From Larus michahellis (lineage: Eukaryota > Chordata > Aves > Charadriiformes > Laridae), in assembly GCF_964199755.1 (NCBI RefSeq), contig NC_133898.1:29763985-29827984 (forward strand): a stretch of 64,000 bases of DNA, written 5' to 3'. The notes beneath the pieces were generated by a model, which was given only the letters and a program-made list of their open reading frames with translations, was not told where the DNA came from and made no database searches. A program made the translations under genes and the position numbers. Positions 48,301 through 58,900 of this stretch are shown piece after piece. Positions within the stretch are counted from its first letter, which is position 1. Every line of letters begins with the position of its first letter.

Positions 48301-50430
48301 GGGAGCCGCGGGACATGAGCGTGCCTACAGGTTTTTGCAGGGCTGCAGCAGCAAAAAGGGACTGGAGAGCTCGGGCCAGGTGTCATCTGGCTGGGAGGCT
48401 GAGCCTGAACCAGAGCAACGTTACCCCCTTGCAGAGAGAGGGAATTTGAGCACACTAATTACTTCGTATTTCCCTTTTTGCAAAACCAATGTTTTCATCC
48501 AAGGCTAAGAATTTTATAGAGAATAATAGTAATAAGGGCAAAACTCTGCAAACATTTGGACACAGCCTGACTTTTTCCCGGGAGCATCTCTACACATAAT
48601 TGCATTCCCATGCGCTACTGGGAGCCTTCCCGTCACACAGGCAGCAAGAAGCATGCGTAAGGCTGCCTGGTATCGCCTGTTTAGCATCTCTGATAACATG
48701 ATGATTATTAATCGTTAATGTCAACCGCATTAATATTCTAAGGCCTTTGCACACCTGTTCCCTAGCACCATCTGGAGGCAAACTCTGTCCTTCACCCAAT
48801 TTAGTGGAAATGGTGCCTGTAGATTCAGGATAACAAATGGCTCTAACTACTCTGGGCCAAACATTCAGCAAAGATTCAGGTGTTTGCTGTTCTGAATACA
48901 TGTTGTAAGAGAGACAAATTACTCAAGTTTGGTTGTTTGCTGCAGGCCAAAAACTGTTTAGGAACATTAACTCTAAGCAAAAAGCAGAACACCACAGCTG
49001 TTCTGCTAAAGACAGCAAAAAAAACCCTAAGAAACTCCTGACAATGTGGTTTTAAGAAATAGAGGAAGAAAATGTACAGGAAACCAAAAGTTTGAGATGG
49101 GTATCGCTTACATTACGAGCTTTTGCTCCCTCCCTTCCCCCCCGCCTTTTTTTTTCCCCTCCTGTCTGGGAGCGGATACCTTCTCCATCTACATCCTCCT
49201 CAAGACAGGAAAAAAAACCAAACCAGCCCTCGCCTTGCAGTCCTACACCCCAAAAGGCTGACATCAGATTAATTCAGAATAGGGTATTACAAATCATTTT
49301 CCAAAGGGACAATCGGTAAGATGCTTTAACCAGGAAGACAGGAAAAAGTCTAATCTGAAAAAATCACATAGGTACCTGAGACATAGAAGACGCGTGCCCA
49401 AATCTTAAAGCCAAACGCTCTCACCATGGGCTGATATCATGCATAATTTTGTACCTGTGGTGGTCATGGACTAAGTTAATACCTGTATATTTTCTTCACC
49501 AAGCTAGTAAAACTCCTTGTAAGGTGTTAAAGCCGCCACTTCCCTAGTGGCCCTCAGAACAATTGTCATAGTTCTCCGCAGTCAGCAAGGTTTTGATCAG
49601 CATTTCAACAGGCCCACGTCCACACAGGTGCTGTGAGGGAGCACGAGGTTCAGTTTTTAGGACACTGGCCAACGTAGCAGAATCCACAGCAGACAGGTAC
49701 CCCCAAGATCTCACAAAATTGGGCTTGTCTCCGTTTCACATTCCCCATCTCCTGATACTGAGCAGTCCGAAGAGGAAGTCTTTGAAGTAATACCAAACCC
49801 AGGGTTCTTCCTTTGAATAGGATTTGAAAAAAAGTCAAAGCAAACCCTTCTCAAAATAGTGAGGATCCGAGTGCTGTGAAGTTACTGTATACAAGGGGAA
49901 AGGAGAGAAGTAGAAGGGCTGTAATTCTTTCCTTCCAACTGTATTTTGAAAGAAATCAGAGTCGTTGCTTCTGCACCACTCGTTGAGCTCAGTCAACATG
50001 ACATACAGAGAACATCCATCCCGCTCAGGTATTTTAGTGGCTCAGAAAAGGATGTGCAGTCTGCAAGTCCTAACAGGAGCTCACGTTATCACGAGTGGGC
50101 CCACAACTGAGTGACTTCCACTCAGCAGAAACTAAGGAATGAGGGGGACATTAAGCACCGCACACTACCCATCTCCCGGGCTAGGAGCAGCCGAGCAAGG
50201 AGTCTGAGAAACTAAACTGACAATTTTATGGTGCTCTTCTTTACAAAGTATTCATTCAGAAACATGAGAGAGAAGCAAACGAATAACCTGTCTATCACAT
50301 CTAAGAGTTGACAATGGTATGCACTGAAGAAGGTATTTGAGAAATTCACTATATTCATCCTCTGCACCTGTATAACACTCCGCTTACTTCTTGAACTTTC
50401 CAACAGCAAAACTCCACTTTAAGACAAGAT
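42400..50430. other. Interval between the TATDN3 paralogue and the TATDN3 3' end
   Basis: No gene I can support. Copies of TATDN3 exons 1-4 would be expected around 42.3-45 kb; only a doubtful exon 4-like stretch (42308-42392, 6 of 28 residues) was seen. An imperfect hairpin lies at 46154-46184. The rest appears to be ordinary single-copy non-coding DNA. Confidence 0.5.
46154..46184. repeat. 14-bp inverted repeat with one mismatch, 3-nt loop
   Basis: The arm GAGGCTATCTATGC pairs with GCATAGATAGGCTC around ATG; only one position is mismatched. Confidence 0.65.
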
Positions 50431-50440
50431 GTGTGTTGGT

Positions 50441-50450
50441 TTTATTTATT
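50441..50450 (-). other. TATDN3: TATDN3 poly(A) signals
   Basis: Two overlapping AATAAA hexamers, read on the minus strand, lie about 50 nt past the TATDN3 stop codon, implying a very short 3' UTR. Confidence 0.65.
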
Positions 50451-50499
50451 ATGCCATAAATAATAGCTGCTACAATATTATACATTTTAGCTTCTAAGT

Positions 50500-50643
50500 C
50501 TATAGCCGTAGAAAGTTCCGAAGTTTGGGGAATACTTTAAGTGCGTTCTGTGTAGTCACTTCTATAACTTCTTCAACTGGAATTCCTTTAATTTTGGCAA
50601 TGTATTCTGCAGCAACGTAAATATTTTTTGGTTCATTTCTCAC
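50500..50643 (-). CDS. TATDN3: TATDN3 exon 10 with stop
   Basis: 47 codons plus TAG at 50500-50502, covering [20 protein letters not shown] and the C-terminal helix with [20 protein letters not shown] acceptor. Confidence 0.94.
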   Translation of the reverse strand: MRNEPKNIYVAAEYIAKIKGIPVEEVIEVTTQNALKVFPKLRNFLRL

Positions 50644-53600
50644 CTGAAAAAAAAAAAAACCAGACCCAATTGCAGATCCCTACAGATGACAAATGTTTCA
50701 GATTCAGTACACACTGACACAACTTCAGTCGGACTGTGGCATCTGTGACCGAGAAATTACATGTATCTATTCTGCTTGGTTTACAGTTAGACTCGATGAT
50801 CTTTAAAAGTCTTTTCCAACCTAAATGATGCTACGATTCTTGGATTATTCTCCCTTTTTGCCCATTCCTGGAATTTCTTCTCCTTTCCCAGCCTTGGGAA
50901 CACAGACTTGTTCATCTCAAAATTTGCACTTGGCAACCCCTTTTGTCCCTTGTCCATGCTGACACTACTCCACTCTCCCATGCCAGTAACTAACCTCCAT
51001 AAGGCCTGGGTTTGGATATACATGCATAGAAGTCCCTCCCCCCATCACTTACCTGTTTTTCAGGCCCCAGAGCAGGAGAGTCAGTTTCTAAGCACATACT
51101 TTCCAGAGGTAACAGTTTCACAAGCTTCTGCTTCTTGAAGAAAACAAGACAGCTATTAAACACTTTATGCACTTAGACCTGTGGGGAAAAAAATGCATGA
51201 AAGGAGGACACCCCCTGCATTTAAAAGCAACGTCGAAAGACGTTGGTGCCACCGTCTGCATTTTATCAACAATTTCAGAATGGAAGCAAGAATACCGAGG
51301 AGCTGCTAAAGAAGACCCTTCAAATTAAGATTATCCTGTTTTCTAAATATCTGAAGTACCATTATCTAAACACTGAACCCATTGTTATCTATGAAATCAT
51401 GTAGTTATAATTGCACAAAATACCCTTTATTTAGAGTTATCGATGTAATTTTAATTTGCTGGCTTTCTGTATATATAATATTTGTGTACCTTTTTCGCAT
51501 CTCTGCGTTTACCCCTCAACCCCAGTTTGCTTTCCTTTCTCCAAGTTCCTAACCTCATCCCCCACCTATATCCATCCCTCACACCCCCTCCACTTGAATC
51601 ATGCCTTTTCCTTTCTTACATTTCCTGGGCTGATCACAGAAAGCGATGATGGTGCAGGATGGAAACAGACCGCTACTCCAAAATAAGAAGTTAGCATAGT
51701 TTATGGCAGCCCAGAGTAGAAATTAAGAGAGCAGTCTCATCAAATCAACGGCTGAACCTGACCAATTCTGTCTTTAAAGCGACTTAGCTGCTTCTCTGCT
51801 GTGTGCACCTTGTGATAATCACAATTTTTCAAAGGTCTGTCACTTAGCCAACTGTGAGCAGATTTCCTTTTGTATAGAAAGTGCCATAGCATGGAGACAG
51901 AAACTAGTCCTTTTCCACGTGTCATGTCCCTACTCTAAAACAGTACAGTGAGAGAAGCTTCCAAAGAAGAGCTCACCAGAAATCACAATAAAATGAGAAA
52001 GAAAAAAAAAATGCCTATTTTCTTAACCCTTGTTTCTCAGGAATAGCTGAACTGTTTTAACCAATATTTCCCCCAAAAAGTCTAGCTAAGGCAAAAGCCC
52101 CAGGGAGAAATTTAACCAAAGTAAAAATGTGTAACACTATAAGGAACTGAAACTTCTATTGAGAAATGTCAGGTGACAGCAACCCTATGTGAGTACTGCT
52201 AGTCCCACTTCAAACTGTACAGACTTAAAGAACAAGCATATTCTTGAGCTGCACAGTGAAAACATTCCTGTTTGCCATCCTGGTAAGCTGTCAGCTATCA
52301 TCTGCAAGCCCCAAGAAGGAGCAAATCCCTTTAAATGTTACCTGTTCACTCCTTATAATGGAAGGAGGAATGGAGAAGAAGTATCCGGCTTTCACCCCTT
52401 CCATCGCTACAGATGGCTTCCCATCAAATGCATGAAGCAACACCTTCGTAGCACCTCAGAGAAAAGAAGCAAACCAAATCATTAGCAGTGTTTACAGTAG
52501 GTCTGTGATGTCCGCTTCCAATGAGACCTTGGTCCCATAAAGAATGAATACACAATCTCTGCACTATTCCTCCCGAGTTTCATGTGCACAAACTGGTGTG
52601 AGGACATGGCACAACTAAAGAGATTCGGCTGACAACAGCCATGACAGAGAAAATACATTAAAAACATACCTTGTTCCTTTAAAAGATTAATCGTTGGTCT
52701 TCCAGCTGAGCGGGAATGAACATTTCTGCACGGCAAGGAGAGGCCCGACATCAGGAAATTCAGCAAAATACATTTTTTTAAATAGTACAAACAAATTAAC
52801 AGCATCTTGAAGACAATAATTAATCTGCATTACATCTTTTATCAGAAAAAAAATCTAGAGACATATATATGAATCATTTTAGCTACAGTGAAGATATAGC
52901 AACAACAAAGCAAGGACAGGACACAGAAGACCACTGTATCCAAGTGCAAACATAGGGAAAATTCTATAATTAAATCTCAAACTGGAGACTGATAGGACAC
53001 TAACGCCAGTTTAATCCATGTAAGAAAAGTTCTGTGGGCTCTTAGTAACTATAAATCCTGGGAAATGTTTCCCATGTTACTGAGATCTGGCAAATTCTCC
53101 TAGTAGTATAAACAAAACGTACAAAGGCAAATCCAGGCTTCTTGCTAACTCAATCTGCTTGATCAAAACCTGTCTTTGTCCTTCCTTCTGTTCATCCGTG
53201 CTGGCAAATCTGGGAGTGAAATCTAGTCCAACCTACAATACAAGAAGAGAAGTGAAAAAATTTTACAGACCTAACGCTTGACTAAGCCACAATACCACAC
53301 ATAAAGACAAAAAATGCTTCGAAACTGCAAGGCATTCATAATATATATACTAGAGACTGCAATTAAAATGAGCTCAACCACAGCTCAACTCAGAAACAAA
53401 CCCATTCCCAACCATAAGCTATGAAAGCATTTGTGGGCAGACAGTTACTAACAAGTGTATTTAGCATTTTAATCTGTAACTGCTTTTCTGAGGTTCTAAT
53501 ATTCTACTGAATATTATTTCAGATTAAATCTTAAATCTGGATTTCCAATACAGGACCTGAACCTGTAGCTTTATCTCTACCAAAAATTACCCATTAATTC

Positions 53601-55625
53601 TATACTTTTTTTGATTTAAACACGTTCAGGCAAAATTCAAAGTTTGTCAAAGCAGCCCCATTCACAGTTACATCAAGCAAAGTCCTCGATATACAGTACA
53701 AGTACAACATGGCAAGTTTAGCTACAAAGCTCTGCTGATAACTGCTTTTTCTGCAGCCAGTGCAGAAGCAGCCGTAAGTCCCTCCAGTACCAACCCACAA
53801 AAGAGGCAGACTCTACCCTAAAGCTTTCAAGCCTCGGTTAGTTTATAAACAAATATAAGACAGGAGACAAGACATGGATACAGACAGATAAGCGATCACA
53901 AAAAAAGAACTGTACAAGCCGGTGAGGTGTACTGAAGTCACAACTTAGCCTAATTTTGTCAGGGAGGAAGGCAGGAAGGATCTGAATGAGGATAACAGTG
54001 TGACTTGACACTTCATTGTGCCAGAGAACAGGTCAAAAGACAATATAGCATAATTATGCAATTCTTCCTACTAAATCCACCAGCGTAAAAGCCATCTATT
54101 TCCTAATAACGATAATGAAGGAAAAGAGGGAATCAGGCAAATCTATGAAGGAAAGCACTTTAAGAGTTCATTAAGTTTCACTAAGTTTTTGTAGTTCTGG
54201 TGACAGATACTGCCAAAGCCATACACATTGAAACAACTTATGGAATTTTTACTTACTTCTCCGATCCCCACCAATTTATCTTTGTAGAGTTCTATAAGCG
54301 GCAACGCAGCATCCAGATCCTGCAAGAACAAACTAAAGATGCAACCCTCACTGCCCTTACAAGATGGAAGGGCTATGAGCTCAGCATTATGATTAAATTG
54401 GCATTTCCTTCATCATTCTTAAATTCTGTACCTTAAAACTTGCTATGACTGTGAGTTGTGCGGTCAGGCAGACTTTAGGAATGTGCAGAATTTCCCTTCT
54501 TTATTTAATGACCCTTCATTTCAAGTTATCTTTCCACAGGAGCATTAGAAGTAATTAAAACAAGGCCCATAAAAAGCCTGGTAACATTAAATGGCTGCAG
54601 ACAGCTCTCCAAGTTTTTGGGGCGAAGGGCACAAAGGGTCGCCTTACACTTCCCATGCTAACAAAGGGACATCTGCAGACACACACCCATGCTGTTTGCT
54701 GTAAGTAACGCACTCACTTGGGATTCCTAAAACTGTTTCGCTTCAGTAATACTGCCAGATGACTCCAGTGAACAATTCTGCTTTAGGACTAATGCGGACA
54801 AACGGATGCACTAAGAGACACAGGGATTTGGTCCGCTGGGTCTCCTGTATCACAGAAGCGCAGAAAAATCACTGGGCAAATCTGAAGTTCAATCAGGCAA
54901 AGCAGAGCATCCCATCGTCCGCCCCGAGCAGTCCCAGCAGGGTTTTATAGCTGCGCTGATCTAATGCGATGGTATTTTACCTTCAGAATAACACTGCGCT
55001 GCTCCTCCGGCGAAACCTCTTGAACCGGGTGAACTCCCAGGCAGGGCAAAACAAACCCTGGGAACCTGGGAGCGTGAAACGACAGAGAAAACAAGCTTAA
55101 AGTCAAAAAGAACGGCCGGCCCAGCCAAGCAAGACAGCGGGGCTTCCCTCCCCACGCTTGGCTCCCGCCAAGGCGCGGACCCCGCGGCCGGGACGCGGGT
55201 GGGCGCCGGGATACTCTATCCCCCTGCCGTCCTCGTACCTCTCGGAGAGCGCCACGACACTGCGGAACTCCTCCGCCCGCTCGGACACCACCACCAGCGC
55301 CGACACCGCCGCCTGCGACAGACACAAACCCCCAGCCCACTGAGGCCAGGCCAGGCCAGGCCAGGCCAGGCCAGGCCGGGCGGTGGGGCCGAGGAGGAGC
55401 GGGGGAGAGGGTTGTTGCCGGCTGCCTCACCTGCTCCGCCTCCCGCACTACAGCCGCCACGTCCTGCAAGAGACAAGCACCGCCTTAGCACCGAGGCGAG
55501 GCGAGGCGAGGCGAGGCCAGGCTAGGCCGGGCCAGGCCCCCGGCCCCTCCGCGCCTCACCGTCTGGAAGCAGGGCGCCGCGAGGTGGCAGTGACAGTCCA
55601 CCGGCCCCACCACCGCTGCCGCCAT
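50500..55625 (-). CDS. TATDN3: TATDN3, TatD-family metal-dependent nuclease, complete (10 exons)
   Basis: TATDN3 is a putative metal-dependent deoxyribonuclease of the TatD TIM-barrel family. Joining 55560-55625, 55431-55463, 55239-55312, 54981-55065, 54257-54319, 53123-53232, 52670-52725, 52342-52454, 51053-51133 and 50500-50643 gives 825 nt: 274 residues plus TAG, the same length as human TATDN3, with all junctions in phase. All expected metal ligands are present: H12 and H14 (DCHCH), E107 (IGE-VGLD), H147 (NVHSR), H170 (LLHAFDG) and D218 (CLETDSPA). The gene is divergent from NSL1 with 85 bp between start codons, and is followed by a decayed tandem paralogue on the same strand. Confidence 0.96.
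50778..50840 (+). mobile_element. Short CR1 3' tail fragment
   Basis: The sequence GACTCGATGATC...TTTTCCAACCTAAATGATG and a terminal ACGATTCT are the last ~60 bp of a CR1 element, antisense to TATDN3 in its last intron. Confidence 0.8.
51053..51133 (-). CDS. TATDN3: TATDN3 exon 9
   Basis: 27 codons, [20 protein letters not shown] then ALGPEKQ, holding the last metal ligand D218. CAAG acceptor, GTAAGT donor. Confidence 0.95.
52342..52454 (-). CDS. TATDN3: TATDN3 exon 8
   Basis: 113 nt with [17 protein letters not shown] and [10 protein letters not shown]; ligand H170. CTGAG acceptor, GTAACA donor, phase 0 out. Confidence 0.94.
52670..52725 (-). CDS. TATDN3: TATDN3 exon 7
   Basis: 56 nt encoding [18 protein letters not shown] with ligand H147. 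GTGCAG acceptor, GTATGT donor, phase 1. Confidence 0.94.
53123..53232 (-). CDS. TATDN3: TATDN3 exon 6
   Basis: 110 nt starting [10 protein letters not shown] and running through the [16 protein letters not shown] helix. TTGTAG acceptor, GTACGT donor, phase 2. Confidence 0.94.
54257..54319 (-). CDS. TATDN3: TATDN3 exon 5
   Basis: 21 codons, [20 protein letters not shown] plus the active-site Glu E107 as last codon. TTGCAG acceptor, GTAAGT donor. Confidence 0.94.
54981..55065 (-). CDS. TATDN3: TATDN3 exon 4
   Basis: 85 nt encoding [20 protein letters not shown] and the following R-S-V-I-L-K. CCCAG acceptor, GTAAAA donor, phase 0 out. Confidence 0.93.
55239..55312 (-). CDS. TATDN3: TATDN3 exon 3
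   Basis: 74 nt encoding [16 protein letters not shown] and the helix to ALSE. TCGCAG acceptor, GTACGA donor, phase 2 out. Confidence 0.92.
55344..55378. repeat. (GGCCA)n tandem repeat
   Basis: Six perfect GGCCA units and one GGCCG unit, in TATDN3 intron 2. Confidence 0.9.
55431..55463 (-). CDS. TATDN3: TATDN3 exon 2
   Basis: A very short 11-codon exon, [11 protein letters not shown], with TTGCAG acceptor and GTGAGG donor, phase 0. Confidence 0.92.
55493..55517. repeat. (GAGGC)5 tandem repeat
   Basis: Five perfect GAGGC units in TATDN3 intron 1, followed by diverged GGCCA-like units. Confidence 0.9.
55560..55625 (-). CDS. TATDN3: TATDN3 exon 1
   Basis: 22 codons, [15 protein letters not shown] onward, containing the two metal-binding histidines H12 and H14. 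GTGAGG donor, phase 0. Confidence 0.94.
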
Positions 55626-55710
55626 GCTGCGCCCGGGTCTGAGGGGAAGAGGCGGGAAGGCGGCGGGTTCTGCTTCCGGGCCGGCATTTTCCCTGCGTCC
55701 GAGGCGGGAA

Positions 55711-55935
55711 ATGGCTGCCGGCCCAGCGTCGCCGTTGTTGCCGCCGCCGCCTCCGCAGGAGGCGGACGCGGGGCAGCCGCCGCCCAGCCCGGCCGCCGCC
55801 GTCTGGCGGGACCCGCGAGTGCGGTGCTGCTCCCGGCGCGGCCTGGGCGAGGTGATGGCGCTCTGCGCCCCGTTCGTGCGGGCCCTGGCCCAGGGGCAGC
55901 CGGGCGGGTCCGCCGCCGCGGGAGACGCGCTATGG
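55711..55935 (+). CDS. NSL1: NSL1 exon 1
   Basis: 75 codons, Pro/Ala-rich first third, then DPRVRCCSRRGLGEVMALCA and an R-A-L-A-Q helix, ending D-A-L-W at a GTGAGG donor, phase 0. Confidence 0.88.
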
Positions 55936-58900
55936 GTGAGGCTGAGGCGGGGAGCGGGGAGGCCCGGTGCTGCCGGGACTCGTCTCTGGGCGCTTGTGCC
56001 CGCTTCTGCCAGGGGCCCGGCACAAAGCTGAGCCGACCCGTGGTGTCAGCCCAATTTTCCCCGAGGTAGTCAGTTTCGTGCGGCAGGAGGGGCTTTTCCA
56101 GGTGTACTTGTGTTGTAGCCGTGCCTGAAGGATGGCTTCTGAAGCTCTCCCATCTCTTGCAGAACTTTGAAACAGCGGTGCGGGAGAATGTTACGATTAA
56201 CGGGCAGCCCTGGGAGGAGACTTCGGAGGACTGCAAGCTGCAGAGCGGTATGTGTTGGTTTTCATTCATTTCCCGCTGGATGGTTTTGTTTTGGTTTCTG
56301 CGTGTGGTATTCTTAATTGGGCGGGTTTTCCCCCAGCTGTCTGCGGCAGTAAGGATGTTCACGGAGAAGGTAAGGTCAAACACCAGCTCAGATGTGCCCA
56401 CGAGAAGATCTGAAGTGCTGCACTGCAGGACCACGATTCTTACAGAGCAGTGTTTGTAAAGGAAAAGAAGGGTAACCAATACGCGTAGGGATCTGTATCC
56501 AAGAGAAAAGTGAAGGGGAGGTGCTTTATCTGAAGGACCATTGCTTGTTTGACATTTCTGTCAAGATCCTTACAGATCTCAATGCACGAGTTCCATCTAT
56601 CACTAATATGGTGCCTGCCTGACTTAAAGGATCTGTCCTTGACTACCAGAGAAATGTCGCTTAGAGACACCCGAAGTATCTGATATTAGCACGGGAAAAA
56701 TAAAGGTTTCACTAGGTTTAGTAGCAGCTGTCTTGCCGAAAAGTCTACAGCAACCTTTTAGAAAGGTGGTATTTCAAAGCAAGATTTTTTCATTTGGGTG
56801 GTTACAAAAAAAAGGTGTTCTATTTAATCGTCTCCTTTTATTAGAATAAAGAGAGTATTCAAAATTTAATTGAATAGGGTAAGTTGATCTATTTTTAAAG
56901 CTAGAACAGTGCAACAGGATCCATATTTGGAGGCTTCGCATCCTCTCTGGGCAGCCGTTTTCTGTGTTTGACTGCCGTGTTGGTGATAATTTTCTTCCCT
57001 GTGGCCTGTTGAAATGTGGCATCCAAGCTAGGGTGGTATGGTCCAGGTAGATGAGAATCCTGTCTGCATCATTGAGCTCAGAGAGTAGCATTCAACGGTT
57101 CATACCTTTTACAAGCAGAGTTCCTCAGGTGTCTGTTCTGGGACACGTTCTTTTTAATGTGTTTGTTTATCCATGACCCGGGAGGAGATGGAAGATGCTT
57201 TCACCCAATGTGCAGCTAACATCAACCAGGTTGGTGTGCAGTGAATGTGCCCATTCAGGGGAATGTAAACAGGCTGGAGAAACGCATCTATGGGAATCTC
57301 ATTAAATTCAACAAGGACAAAAAGCAAAGCCCTAAATCCGGGAACGGGTAACCCCCTGCAGAGGTACAGGATGAAAAGGACCTAGGGGTCCTGGCAGGCT
57401 TACTCTGAGCCAGCCTAATACGCTGTGTTAACGGAGTGTAGTCAGTAGATCCAAGGAAGTGATTATTTACAGCACTTACTAGAGCACATCTGGAGTAGTG
57501 CGTGCGTTTTTGGACTCCCCCAGTATTGGGACATTGTTGATAAACTGGAGTGAGTTCATCACAGGCTGCCAAGATGGTCAGGGGAGTGGAGCACTTGCTT
57601 TATGGGCTGAGACTGAAGAAACTGGGCTTGTTTAGCCCAGAGAAGACAAGCCAGCCTTCCAGTACCTACAAGGATGTTACTGAGAATATGGAGCCAGGCT
57701 GTTTGTTGAGATGCACAGAGGCAAGGGTTGTAAATAAAAAGGGGAGGTTCTGATTTGATTTAAGAACATAATAATTCACTGTTGGGATAACTTAGCATTG
57801 GAAAAGGTTGCCCAGAGAGCTTGTGTAGTCTCCAGTGCTAGAGGCTTCCAAGAACCAACTGGATGAAAGCCCTGAGCAACCTGGTTTGGACTGTGTGTTG
57901 GCCGAGCTGTGAGCAGGAGGCTTGAGTCAGGAGAGACCTCCTGAGGGCCCTCCCAGCCTGACTGATTTTGTGCTGGGGACATTGGCCAAGGTCTGTTCCT
58001 ATCAAGAGACCCTAGTGGTATGTCTGTTTCTACTATTTAATATAGAAATCAAGTATATGTTTATAATTATTGATATATAGTCATATGTAATATATACAAT
58101 ATTTTTATAATTATTTTTTATAATTGTTTTTTGAATAATAGTAGTGGGGACTCTTGTTAGTCTGGTGTCCAAAGAAAATTTCAGTGCAATTCATTTCCTT
58201 GCCTGTGTTAGTGTTAGATGCTCCTTGCCTTTAACTTAATGCTTTTTACAGTTGCACAAAGCCAAAAATACAAGTATATTAAGCTAGCTATGGAGAAGGA
58301 GCTCCTTGAACTGTTTTTTGGTCAGGAGGTTTCTGCAGTTGTTCTAAAATGATAAAACTCAACTCCTTTGACTGCAAAGTCAAAAATGCACTACAAAGTC
58401 TTGCAGTGCAAAATGCTGAACCAATTGGGGCTCACTTCACTAATTCCAGTTTGCTCAAAAATTCTTGAGAGGATTTTCTTAACAGGAAAACTTTGACCAG
58501 ATGGATAGTATTTTCAGTAAGCTAGCCTTTGTCTATACAAGTCTAACATTGTGCCAGCTGAGATGCTGTCATCTTCCAGCAGGTGTAAGGACTGTATTGT
58601 ACTTTTTAATTTGATGTAAATTTACTCATTTGCCTATCTCTGATCCAGTTTGAGTCACCAAATGATCTGGCATTTTGTGCCTTTGGTGTTTAGGTTGACC
58701 AGTGGCTCGAGTCTTTCCTCTCTATACTTAAATGATTTCATAAAACAAACAAACCAAACAAACCCACAGGCTCCTAAAAACCTTGATTTTGCCTTTCTGA
58801 GGTTTACAATCACCTGATTGTACACAGATTGACCGAGAGAGGGTGCTCAAAATCCATTCTTTACCACTAGTTTTCTTCTACAACTCTCAGTTTTTGTAGT

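Larger units (their letters stand above)
50644..55559 (-). other. TATDN3: TATDN3 introns
   Basis: Nine introns. The four nearest the promoter are short and GC-rich and hold two pentanucleotide tandem repeats (55344-55378, 55493-55517). Intron 9 holds a CR1 tail fragment at 50778-50840. The longer introns 51134-52341 and 53233-54256 contain nothing else I recognise. Confidence 0.75.
55150..55990. promoter_or_regulatory. CpG island with bidirectional TATDN3/NSL1 promoter
   Basis: A CpG-dense island covers the first three TATDN3 exons and NSL1 exon 1. Only 85 bp (55626-55710) separate the two start codons. Within that gap are an ETS-type CTTCCGGG (55673-55680) and two E2F-like GGCGGGAA words (55651-55658 and 55703-55710). 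No TATA box is seen. Confidence 0.75.

Noticed and set aside
55556-56479. 307-codon minus-strand ORF across NSL1 exons 1-2.
   Set aside because: It is the antisense shadow of NSL1 and the GC-rich promoter; it ignores the supported splice sites.
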